Shown here piece by piece: positions 34,001 through 41,885 of a DNA stretch of 64,000 bases; position 1 is the first letter of the stretch; every line of letters starts with the position of its first letter. Made by a program: the position numbers and the translations under genes. The notes under the pieces were generated by a model. That model was not told the DNA's origin. It made no database searches and saw only the letters and a list, made by a program, of their open reading frames with translations. The stretch comes from a virus: positions 1-64,000 of IMG/VR virus record IMGVR_UViG_3300032050_000075; one strand, 5' to 3'.

Positions 34001-37000
34001 AGTAATTACCAAACGTTTAGTGGGGGAATATTGATTATGATATTCCTGAATTCCCTTTAGCGTTGTATGAATATTACGAACATCAACAAGCATGTTAGAT
34101 TCTCTAAATGCTTTCTCGGCAACCTTAGTTGATTCTAACGGCATACCTACGGCCTCCATAAACCTGTCAGCATTATCAAATGTAACAACTGGAAAATCTG
34201 CTAGTACCTTATCTATATTAAGAGTGTTGACGTTATTCTCATCTACGGTAATATATGGACCTGTTGCAATAGCAAATTGGCTATCCCATTTTTTACCAAC
34301 CTTAGTATATTCTCCAGTAGCCTGAGTAGCCGTTAGGATAACCGTCTTTTTAATCTTATCAGAACCTTCGGGTTTACTATTTTCTACCTTTACTCTAAGG
34401 CTTACAAGACCAATGCGAGGCATGGTCATAATCTTTTCTATGTCTGACCAAAGTCTAACAGAGGAGTTCTCCAGATTAGCAGGACTACCTACCTTATCAA
34501 TAAACTGTTTTATAATAGGGTAATCAGCAGATGCATCTTGAAGCTTCTTATAGATATCATCTACGTTGTTAGACCCTTCAGTAATATTAGTAATCCTATT
34601 CCAGCTTCTATTAAAGTCAGCAAGTTTCGGGAAACCAAGCATGTTCTTTTCTACATTACCATTAGAGTCATGTGAATGCAGTGTCTTTATAGTATAGAGT
34701 AGAGAAGTACCTGCTAATGCCTTCATAGCAGTTTCGTTACCAGCCTTACGGTCAAATTCATTACGTTCGTATACATTGACATCCTCAGGCATATCACCAA
34801 GTCTATCCTCAAATTCCAAGAATTCTGAAGTCTGACCGTGGTATTTTACAAGACCGAATGTGTTGAAGGGGTTGTTACTATCACCAAAGTTGCGTAATGC
34901 ATATGCAAGCAAACTAATCTTATAGTCAATCTCCTGTCTATCAGCATTAGCATCCATAGCATTATGCTCTAGTAGGAGTTCTTCTAGCTTATTAGTAAGC
35001 TGTTCCTCTACATACTTATATGCAAGGGTTCTTCCTTCCTTATCTAGTAGCAGTGCTCTAGTAAATGTCTTAGTATTCTCTGCCTGGTTTAGTTTATCAA
35101 TCAGTTCCCCGATTAATGCATCTGTGCTATCTACTAATAGTTTTGCATCCTGCCTAGAGATAGTTCCAGGACCATCCATCAAAGGATCTAATGGTTGTAT
35201 AGTACTATTAAGTAAAGAGAATTCAGCATTAGCCTGATTAAAGGTGTACTGATTTATATCTCCTACTCTTAATTTCTCAAACATCTCACTAATAACAGGG
35301 TTACCCATGCTATTATCCTGTACATCCTGTACACTAGTCTTACCAAACAGATAGTTTAGTATATCTAATAAGAGTTGGAATATCTTGTTTCTTACCGGAG
35401 TCTTTTGATTTACCTTCTTACCTTTAGATAGCATAAATTCTCTAAAGTCTTCGGCCAGTTTCTCTTCTAGTTCTTCTCTGGTAGCATTAGCATATGATAC
35501 TTCTCTTCCTCTGAAACTCTTAAAGGTTCCTTTATTCTTTCTAGCCTCAGCATATAATGAATCTCTTTGTTCTTTAGTCAAGAATGTCTGAGTAAAGCCG
35601 TGCCATGCTTCATGGTATAGATCTGAGTAGTTAGACCCTTTGTATAGGGTAATGCCGTGCACATCCCAGGTAGCAATAGATCCTCTAGTCTTAGTATTGA
35701 CTACATTAAATGCTACAGTAAATGGGATAAACTTAGCAAGAGGACTGTTTTCATACCATTCTTTGGCCAGTTTTATCTGCTCTGCAGTAGCCTTGACATT
35801 GGTTTGGTCATCAAGTTTGTTACGCAATCTCTTAAGCAAATCATTATTCTTAAGGATCTTACTTATAGTATCTGCATCACTTGATGATTTACCTTCTTGT
35901 TCTTTTACAATTGGTTCAGCCTTTGCAATAACCTCTTCAGTTTTTTTAGGTTGTTTAAAGTCTGTCTCCTGAATATTTCCTACATACTTATCTCCGATGT
36001 ATACTTCTACAACATCAAAGAATTCTCTCCCATCCTCAGTAACAACTCTATCTACAAGCTTTAATGTAGCTTTCTTACTAAGGTCTGATTCATTTATAGG
36101 CTCTGCATTTCTATTATAGAAATTAACTACAGTACCATCAGCCTTTATAAATTCAAAACGAGTAACACTGTTCTGTGGTCTCTGGATATCTCCTATTACT
36201 TCCTCACCTCTAAGTAACTGATCAACTATTGTATCTTTCTTTTCTCTAACTGTAGAATAAGTTGTAGGTTCTTCTGCTTTAAGTATAGTTTTTCCAATAC
36301 TCTCCGGTGTAGAAACCAAACTAAAGTATGGATTGTACTGCTTTATAGTTCCATCAGGAGCAAGTTCTGTTTTTACTTCTGTGACATGGCTCATGTATTC
36401 AATAGGAGACATGGCCTTTACTCCAGAAATATATGCGCCACCAGTTCTTTCATCGATTTCTACGGTATAAAAAGGAACTGCTTCTTCGCTATTAAACTTG
36501 TTTGTCAGGAAAGTATATTCACGAAGATTGCCGGTCTTATCTTTTGTAATAGCATTCCTTACGGCCTGCTCATTATCCAAATCAATAATTTCATTTTTAT
36601 ACTTAAGTACTAATCTATTCTTTTCTGAGTCAGTAGATATGCTTATATCATTAGCAGACATCTTAATATATGTCTGAATGATATTCTTTCTAGTCTCAAG
36701 AGATACAGGTTGACCTGCCTGATTAGTAATACTTTTAGTAAGTACATTATAAATAAGATTAGTATCTGAATCAGATAGCTTCTTATTCTTCATATACATT
36801 AATCCTTTTCCAGAAACAGAAAGATAGAATCCGCCCTTAGAATTTGAAGAACCGGTTGCCTCAACAATCTGATTCTTATTAAGCAGCATTACCTTCTTAG
36901 CAGCACCCTCAAAGTCAATAGTTTTAGGATCTACAAAAGCGGCCTTTTCGTTTACTATTGCCCCATAGCTTCCACCTGAAATTGAAAATAAAATCTTCTC

Positions 37001-38017
37001 TTCAGGATTAGATTTAAGATAGGAGTATGATTGCTCTAATGCTGTAAACTGCGCATTCAAAAGCTTCTCAGCTTCTAATTCAGTTATGTTAAGATTTTTA
37101 GATAGTTCAGTAGGATTCTGAACGTTCTTAACATTTGTTAAAATAAATTTTCCGTCTCTTTTTGCAGGTAGGAATCTGGTATTATAATAAATCATTTTAC
37201 CAGATAACGAAACATTGTAGTCCTGATCAAAAATTACCGGATTACCTTCACTATCAGTTATCGTATAAACAAAACCGTTATCATACAACTCTTTATCTTC
37301 AGGTCTATTAAGATCCATCTTAGAGTGTAGCTGTGCTGCAGGTATTTGATTATACCGCATCATTGTAACAAATAGGCCACCGTATACTCCTGGATAATAG
37401 ATACCAGACAATTCTGTGGCCCCTACACGCTTACCAATATGATTTCTAAGGATCTCATGAACAAATTTTGTGTAGTACTGCATTCCTGGGTCAGCCCCAA
37501 GACTTGGATCATCTGGATCTACTAATTCATTTATAGTAGTAGATATTGCTGTTTGTGGACGTAATCTTGCTAACTGAAATGTATTTTCTGATATTTTTTG
37601 CTCAACTTTTTTTTGTTGTATTTCTTTTTCTTCTTCCTTAAGAATATCTTCTACTACATCTTTAGAAACAATAGGTGCAACATATTCACTTACAAGATTT
37701 AATCCATTGACTGGATCTGCAAACTCAATGTTTTTCTTCATTAACTCATTGAGATCCAAACCTTTAAACAGAAGCTTGGCAATATCATTCGGTCTATTTG
37801 TAGTCAATTGTGATATAATCACAGATCCCATCCTTGCATAGTCTAATGCAAGATTCTTATTACCGTTTGATCCGGCTTCAATAAGATTATAAAGATCTTT
37901 CAAGTATGACTTAACGTCAAACTGTGATTCTGAACTTGTAAGTATATCTAACAAGTCACCTGAAATCTTTACTCTAAGGGTTCTGATTTGATCAGGCGTG
38001 AGACTACAATTTATCAT
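28010..38017 (-). CDS. Giant virion RNA polymerase fused to a zincin-like region, 3335 aa
   Basis: The active-site signature is GGDFDID with D2328, D2330 and D2332, preceded by RIPTQG at 2289-2294. This is the two-barrel (YonO/QDE-1-type) RNA polymerase motif known from crAss-like phages, whose polymerase is packaged in the virion and transcribes early genes. Upstream lies a second enzyme-like motif, HEAWH at residues 802-806 (zincin type), so the N-terminal 1000 residues are an extra module compared with the roughly 2200-aa polymerase of phage phi14:2. A large helical region separates the two. The product may be processed into separate chains. The gene starts 2 bases after the upstream gene. 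Confidence 0.88.
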   Translation of the reverse strand: MINCSLTPDQIRTLRVKISGDLLDILTSSESQFDVKSYLKDLYNLIEAGSNGNKNLALDYARMGSVIISQLTTNRPNDIAKLLFKGLDLNELMKKNIEFADPVNGLNLVSEYVAPIVSKDVVEDILKEEEKEIQQKKVEQKISENTFQLARLRPQTAISTTINELVDPDDPSLGADPGMQYYTKFVHEILRNHIGKRVGATELSGIYYPGVYGGLFVTMMRYNQIPAAQLHSKMDLNRPEDKELYDNGFVYTITDSEGNPVIFDQDYNVSLSGKMIYYNTRFLPAKRDGKFILTNVKNVQNPTELSKNLNITELEAEKLLNAQFTALEQSYSYLKSNPEEKILFSISGGSYGAIVNEKAAFVDPKTIDFEGAAKKVMLLNKNQIVEATGSSNSKGGFYLSVSGKGLMYMKNKKLSDSDTNLIYNVLTKSITNQAGQPVSLETRKNIIQTYIKMSANDISISTDSEKNRLVLKYKNEIIDLDNEQAVRNAITKDKTGNLREYTFLTNKFNSEEAVPFYTVEIDERTGGAYISGVKAMSPIEYMSHVTEVKTELAPDGTIKQYNPYFSLVSTPESIGKTILKAEEPTTYSTVREKKDTIVDQLLRGEEVIGDIQRPQNSVTRFEFIKADGTVVNFYNRNAEPINESDLSKKATLKLVDRVVTEDGREFFDVVEVYIGDKYVGNIQETDFKQPKKTEEVIAKAEPIVKEQEGKSSSDADTISKILKNNDLLKRLRNKLDDQTNVKATAEQIKLAKEWYENSPLAKFIPFTVAFNVVNTKTRGSIATWDVHGITLYKGSNYSDLYHEAWHGFTQTFLTKEQRDSLYAEARKNKGTFKSFRGREVSYANATREELEEKLAEDFREFMLSKGKKVNQKTPVRNKIFQLLLDILNYLFGKTSVQDVQDNSMGNPVISEMFEKLRVGDINQYTFNQANAEFSLLNSTIQPLDPLMDGPGTISRQDAKLLVDSTDALIGELIDKLNQAENTKTFTRALLLDKEGRTLAYKYVEEQLTNKLEELLLEHNAMDANADRQEIDYKISLLAYALRNFGDSNNPFNTFGLVKYHGQTSEFLEFEDRLGDMPEDVNVYERNEFDRKAGNETAMKALAGTSLLYTIKTLHSHDSNGNVEKNMLGFPKLADFNRSWNRITNITEGSNNVDDIYKKLQDASADYPIIKQFIDKVGSPANLENSSVRLWSDIEKIMTMPRIGLVSLRVKVENSKPEGSDKIKKTVILTATQATGEYTKVGKKWDSQFAIATGPYITVDENNVNTLNIDKVLADFPVVTFDNADRFMEAVGMPLESTKVAEKAFRESNMLVDVRNIHTTLKGIQEYHNQYSPTKRLVITKPSEILKDFKVKISLDPGASDSEKRRAISTQIKLGGSTATFNNLQKFQLKWSDDFSDTTVSNAENQNQYERSLRSSASQTISKLNAANTETELTQDGVTNADDLSMNHLSRRRNPFVKTSAFFRRLFDKNGKKKTGIVNNKMTTARIELMNMSGVSRELVNVKSIVENSGVASSSADAVTKRLEDMLMMMLYGVNEATRHADKSTTYLYKVVDEEGNVHLIDIASFSDAVGENMSTGVQKYVNQLVQYLASEYERIQKLEDGDSAGTVTVGKSNYYKTGTQFAIFDKILSDTTKNKLKAFRGAKENSIRTAENFYRYLNDPINRDLKNTVEKEITEYIFSRSNIITEKLNEVNFFQNDQLVDELVKRMLRTKKKGYEKSETLTTLSRDRKKEIVDSIAIAYTANDWLHKYESTLLFYGDPALYDHSKDEFFKRNAGFSATGDIPRTDKYMIEYINQKLREDSLAGKLGITPKSFGKIMSAAVMQDTATRSLYLDDYLKYAKEKEEARLRDLNLSEDTINQALKKTEDIFNDAYASMKEGDGQGWINFDAYRSLLLSLNKWSHYQEQLYSKVINNEQVDVRELLQFFPVKKMQYWGPLATDGLPVYGFHKYSLMPLIPNITVDTHMEILQQRMLEQGVDYAMFQSGSKINTITDNGAVDKFYNDNTNEKDQSVAFANPAYTFTKNNIFLDYFKDQLEVNDAYKGYVTFPTQLRTLIEEGLMENGVPTDWKPELKDKFERIKQWKEETNKRGSNNYRLLDLYESRLKKLVELKKQKLQKEIGTNPIDLVKFIRRELTRREMAEHSIEFVDFDEQKNKFKNSLDLSLMADSIERGLVAVVQKNLINQKVNGESLVQVAGTGFEKANFRKPSKEEAKKYGQRGLRFYDLKDGKTQAMQIKIAMQGKFKELLRLEDVRTLAREQDISPLDALNMRLKDEEWVNNNRNLITSVAVRIPTQGLNSMEFMEIAEFLPESSGNIIILPAEIVGKTGGDFDIDKMFTLFPNIKVDEDGVAQIETGDTINGVENDILFITKEILEKEDNFLSLVTPNTTITLKDIAEQIAEKLKGKKQKRSATDIFESEVNLEKHQSNNIGKMILGIIAVNNTFSTIFNRTGLVLLPERVVTSTESGNVYGRQTLELPHNTIDGNISLSSLYSADGIDKISDLISQMINGSVDVAKDDWIFDLQADKEAISKIVFMIQAGVPAKQVALFMSQPIIREYIRKQKMLRSKFNEPLGIKDPGTYYRITARDQILFDEEFGFGLVKKDYEKDGTVKKWMLWPTIEGIAKSADKNLFSEKALEDNIKSKEYTDVDRAVFAHYLEIEEMANGVTNLTQKLNFDTSKTSTLFEARTKLSELNDLANGISQESIDMIINNSPKGAFKIQDFIVDVFKDIFPLRDGDKLNNHISSALLARDKNFRQKLSTLKKRIGMADDEDVINKYRSDLISFIFQQNYYKFDPNAKTYNGVDLTYDIQEVKSLNNGAFVKDGVLYVDRAKIKEIFNSEKYKSGQAWGYAIAPIDPTVLSLYDKDVAEGLYYKYTYQREINRSIATNSFENISKTKEFFEYKKEFTGDANADFKAYEMVLRDRTLDGLNYHGHMFFGKRAYAKQIMALKDTNPELFEKYQFLSDLEIVNTRYGNTEISNLRIGGRPKGKDIERLYDNLQELSDATVRKVKDSFENALLSNLFQKMTHFALLQSGIDTASTFSLIPFVSNESYLNLVKEPYEQFLANPDASPLDLYDSLFEAQYSEEGNKALKVKVKAFAKSIDEITTYRRYTKEYIDLDAPSGKMSIELDKFTLVKDNLTNSTQFSTGDKNLTEAIMKEFASVLAQSTDKQLVVFNEIDGRTKNAQGNNSAYRAMGEYAYGIITKKGSMPTTRAGKQDKKLMFTDDTLEQNKEMIDAMINELKSKQAEGYELLFDANGYGQYMAGYNEYLPLKEKPDFEPSAPETFNYLSQQLFEKFGYLNPNYLKTLQGRRIVQSRQPVTDEEIFDLKKSCKLA

Positions 38018-38018
38018 T

Positions 38019-41000
38019 TTATTTACAGCCTAATGAGTTTAAAAGGTCGTTATCTCTTTGTTCTTTTGTCATGGACTTGGCTTTCTCCACGTCCTCATTA
38101 ATAGTATTTATAAGGTCTTCCTCCGTAGTAACAGTATTCAAATTCTCATTTGACAACTGTTGTTCTTCAGTAGTAACCTCAGGAGTAACCTCTATAGAGG
38201 GAATCCCCGTCTTATATATACTAGCAATTTCGTTAGGTATTTCACTTTCTATAAAAGTTACTCTATCTTCAGTACCGACAGGTTGAACCGTAATGGTTCT
38301 ATTAGCTGCATCAGTCTCAATAACTCTTGCGCGTTTTAATGGGAACTTGCCAGAATCTTTCATTACAAGTACAGTGTTTTCTGTTAACTCTTCAAATTTA
38401 ACTAATTCTGTAGGAACCGCAGTTGCTTTTTCTGATACTTCTGGTCTAGGTGTACTCTTATCTATAAGATTATTCGCAACATTCCAATTATAGATAATGT
38501 TAGCCGCATTAGCAGTTGTTTGAACCCATTTTGCAAACTCAGAATCCATCATGGCTTTCTGACCAGCATTGATCAGATTGTTATTATCAATTCTAAATTG
38601 TGCACGTAACTGAGCAATTAGATCTTTAGGAATATCTCCTACGGCCATATCTGTAGTAACTGGTTTAGTTACAGTAGGAACTTCTGGTTTAAGACTTACC
38701 TCTTCTTCAACCTCAGCAGGCTGTTCTTCTACTACTTCTACAGTCTCTGGCATACCTTCAAACTTATACCCCATAGCCTCTTCAAAGTCTTTGAGATATT
38801 TTATTATGTCGGCATACTTAGGACTATCTTTTTCAACAGCGGTCTTAGTTGCAACATCAATAAAGACAGAAGGCAATGCTTTACCTTTTACAAGATTCTC
38901 AATTTCATCAGGTAAGATGAATACTTGAAACTTATCGTATAGTTCTGCAATTACTTCATTAGAATCCTTCCTACGAATAAACTCAGAATAGGCATCCTCT
39001 AAATACTTTTTACTTACCTCTACAACCTGTCTTTGCGAATCACTAAATCTTCTGGCTGTTTTAAAGAAAAAGTTTGGGTCATTTAATTTATTTACGTTAG
39101 CTGCTGCTACTCGTTTATCATGATCTAATTCATAGTAGTCCTGAAGATCGATAACTAACTTGTTCATAGAAGCATCGTTCTTAGGTAGGTCAGTCACAAT
39201 AGATATATATGCTCTTAAATCTTTTTCAAGTTCATTTCTAGAATATTCCAAATAATCTGGAACAGCATCCTCATCAACTGGAGCCTCTTTATCTACTAAA
39301 CTTTTTCTGTATTTTTCAAGGTCCATACTGTACAAATCAATACTAGCACCTAATGCAGCCAATGCCTCATAGCTTTTCTGCTTTTGTTTTGCTAGTTTCT
39401 TTTGTTCACTATCTCCTTGTGATAACACTACTGCTTCACTTTTTAAAAGATCTAATTCTTCTTTTAGCTGAGTAGTATTAAAGATATTAGTAAGCTTTCC
39501 TGCAATTGCTCCACCTGCAAATCCCCTAGCTTCCTGAAGAATGCTACCCATTCTTTTTTCAGCTTGGTCAAAAGTATATTCATTATAGATGGCAGCTTTT
39601 CTTGCAAGCTCAAATCCCATATAATCAACAATCTCATCTGAGTCTGGATCAAACGGATTCTTTATAGTGCTGTATTTTTGATGACGCTTAGAGATTTCTT
39701 CAATCTTATTTTCAACACCAGTAAGCTTTTCTCTAATTGATTTATTATATTCATCAGCATTTCCATTTTCTTGGCTATAGCCAAATGCCTGGAGTAATTC
39801 ATCATCAGTTAATTGCTTGAAACTTCTAATCTGATCTTTTAATAAGTCTATATAACCTTTATTCAAAAGGAGTTCAACATGTTCAAAGATTGAATCTTGT
39901 GACGCATCCTTATGTTCTTTTTTATTGCCATCAGATTCAGCACGATCCATTGTTGTTGCAAAGTCCTTCTGTGCTTGTAGATTAGCATATACAGAATCAA
40001 ATAAAGTCTTAGGGTCTGCAGCAACATCATTTAAGAAGTTAGTTATCTTTTCTTGCTGTTCTTTTCTTGTTTTTTGTCTTTCAGCATATTTTGTAGGATC
40101 CTTTCTTCTTTCCTGAAAATCTTTAACTACTTGCGGAGCATACTGAAATGCCAATGCTTGTGGCCCTTGAACAAGACCTCCCATCAAGAAACCAGATAAG
40201 AATGTCTCAGCACCCCTACCTGATATTTGATTTCCAAATCCCTCACCTAATGCAGCAGTATATGATAAATATCCTGCTCTTTCAGGATTAAGATACTTTT
40301 GAGTAAAGTAATTTGTTGTTGCTTCACTTACAGCCTCTTGATATACTTCTTGTAAACCTTCTGTAAGGTTGGCCGATAAATAGCGCATGCCACCTTTAAC
40401 TAAGTTTTTAGGCTTAAATTGGTTAGCAATTCTTTTAGCATTTCTTGTAGTAAACCACGTCTTAGGGTCAGCTGGATCAATGAATCCTTCATATTTCTTA
40501 CCCTTACCACCTAATCTCTTTACCATTGTTCCAAGACTACCTTCTCCAACTTCTCTAAATGGTTTAAACCCATTTAATGCTTTATCAAAAACTATCTTGT
40601 TAGAATATACAATGGCCGGCATATTCATCAGTGTAGTTCTAATACCTGCATCTTTTGCTGTTTTAAGCATCTTATTAGCAGCAATGTCATCCGGAGGCAC
40701 TACATTATTTTTATTCCAGTCTTCAATAAGTTTATTAAAGACCTCATTCTGTACAAAACCACCTTCTAATCTTGATTCAGCTAGTGCAGTATTCATCAGT
40801 CGCATATCTCTGAAGAAAGAACCAAATGTTTTAGTTGCCTTAGCTACATCAGTTAGCTTATCAAAACCGTTTGCACCAGTGCGTACATTCTTAATAGTTT
40901 CAGCAGTATCTGAAAAAGGATTTATAAATCCAGCTACCCCATTCCAAAACTTTCTAGCCTGAGAAACATCTTGTACTGAATTAACAGCACTTGTCATTGA

Positions 41001-41885
41001 GGCAGCTTCTGCAACTGTCTTACTTGCTTTAACTGCGTCGGCCGCATTCTCAGCAGCGCTCCCCATAGAGAATAATTTTTTTATATTAGCTCCAGTTCTT
41101 GCTATAGCTGGTGCTGCTAATGCACCTTCAGTTAATGCTGCTGCACCCCATAATGCTACTTCTTCGGCAAGCATTTCCCCCATTACACCGAAGGTATATG
41201 CAGAATTTGCAAATTGGTTAGTCATAAAACCACCAATACCACCTCTTGATGTTGATGCAATAGACATAAGCCTATTCATCTCCCTAGCATTTTTGGTATC
41301 TCCTGCTGTATTTAGAGTAAACAAATCATCCCAGTTTTGGGCAGTTTGTTTAAATCCTAAACCGGCAAGTTTACCCCACTGATTCCATGCCCTACTAAAA
41401 TCATCTGTCCAAGAACTATTAGCATTATAGATAGATTCATTATCTACATATGGATTCCATCCCAATTGTTTGAATGAGGGATGTGCATAATATCTATCAA
41501 AATTTAATTTATTAGGTCCAGCAGTAAATCCAATCTTTCTTGGCCCTATAACAGCTGTATTTTCAGGGATTGCTCCCGGAGCAGATATACCACCAATTAG
41601 TCCTTTTACATAATCAACATTACCTCCTTGCTTTGGTCTAACAACATTAGGCTTAAATGAAGCCATACCGTTGTATGTACCTAATTGTTCGTTTGCTTTC
41701 TGTATATTTCCACCAGTATAGACACCACCATTACCTGGTTTTTGTAATAACAACTGATCAATACCCTGTTCTAATCTAGGTACTGCTTGATCTAAATACT
41801 GTTTAGTTTGAGCAAGAGTATTTAAATATTGATCAATAGGATCGACACCCTGTATGCCAGGAGGTATTTGAAAGTTATCTACCAT
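38019..41885 (-). CDS. Large internal virion protein, 1288 aa
   Basis: Position between the muzzle module and RNA polymerase matches the cargo or ejection proteins of crAss-like phages. The N-terminus is Gly/Asn-rich. An Ala-rich hydrophobic region (VALWGAAALTEGALAAPAIA) lies at about residues 235-260, a candidate membrane-inserting segment. The second half is highly charged and helical, with long coiled-coil-like stretches, and the C-terminal third has acidic Val/Glu/Pro linkers. No enzyme motif is visible. It begins at the stop codon of the upstream gene and is followed after one base by the polymerase gene. Confidence 0.7.
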   Translation of the reverse strand: MVDNFQIPPGIQGVDPIDQYLNTLAQTKQYLDQAVPRLEQGIDQLLLQKPGNGGVYTGGNIQKANEQLGTYNGMASFKPNVVRPKQGGNVDYVKGLIGGISAPGAIPENTAVIGPRKIGFTAGPNKLNFDRYYAHPSFKQLGWNPYVDNESIYNANSSWTDDFSRAWNQWGKLAGLGFKQTAQNWDDLFTLNTAGDTKNAREMNRLMSIASTSRGGIGGFMTNQFANSAYTFGVMGEMLAEEVALWGAAALTEGALAAPAIARTGANIKKLFSMGSAAENAADAVKASKTVAEAASMTSAVNSVQDVSQARKFWNGVAGFINPFSDTAETIKNVRTGANGFDKLTDVAKATKTFGSFFRDMRLMNTALAESRLEGGFVQNEVFNKLIEDWNKNNVVPPDDIAANKMLKTAKDAGIRTTLMNMPAIVYSNKIVFDKALNGFKPFREVGEGSLGTMVKRLGGKGKKYEGFIDPADPKTWFTTRNAKRIANQFKPKNLVKGGMRYLSANLTEGLQEVYQEAVSEATTNYFTQKYLNPERAGYLSYTAALGEGFGNQISGRGAETFLSGFLMGGLVQGPQALAFQYAPQVVKDFQERRKDPTKYAERQKTRKEQQEKITNFLNDVAADPKTLFDSVYANLQAQKDFATTMDRAESDGNKKEHKDASQDSIFEHVELLLNKGYIDLLKDQIRSFKQLTDDELLQAFGYSQENGNADEYNKSIREKLTGVENKIEEISKRHQKYSTIKNPFDPDSDEIVDYMGFELARKAAIYNEYTFDQAEKRMGSILQEARGFAGGAIAGKLTNIFNTTQLKEELDLLKSEAVVLSQGDSEQKKLAKQKQKSYEALAALGASIDLYSMDLEKYRKSLVDKEAPVDEDAVPDYLEYSRNELEKDLRAYISIVTDLPKNDASMNKLVIDLQDYYELDHDKRVAAANVNKLNDPNFFFKTARRFSDSQRQVVEVSKKYLEDAYSEFIRRKDSNEVIAELYDKFQVFILPDEIENLVKGKALPSVFIDVATKTAVEKDSPKYADIIKYLKDFEEAMGYKFEGMPETVEVVEEQPAEVEEEVSLKPEVPTVTKPVTTDMAVGDIPKDLIAQLRAQFRIDNNNLINAGQKAMMDSEFAKWVQTTANAANIIYNWNVANNLIDKSTPRPEVSEKATAVPTELVKFEELTENTVLVMKDSGKFPLKRARVIETDAANRTITVQPVGTEDRVTFIESEIPNEIASIYKTGIPSIEVTPEVTTEEQQLSNENLNTVTTEEDLINTINEDVEKAKSMTKEQRDNDLLNSLGCK

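Noticed and set aside
40387-40962. A 191-codon plus-strand frame opposite the 1288-aa virion gene
   Set aside because: It lies wholly antisense to a long coding gene, and its composition follows from that gene's reverse complement. No start signal or domain was seen.
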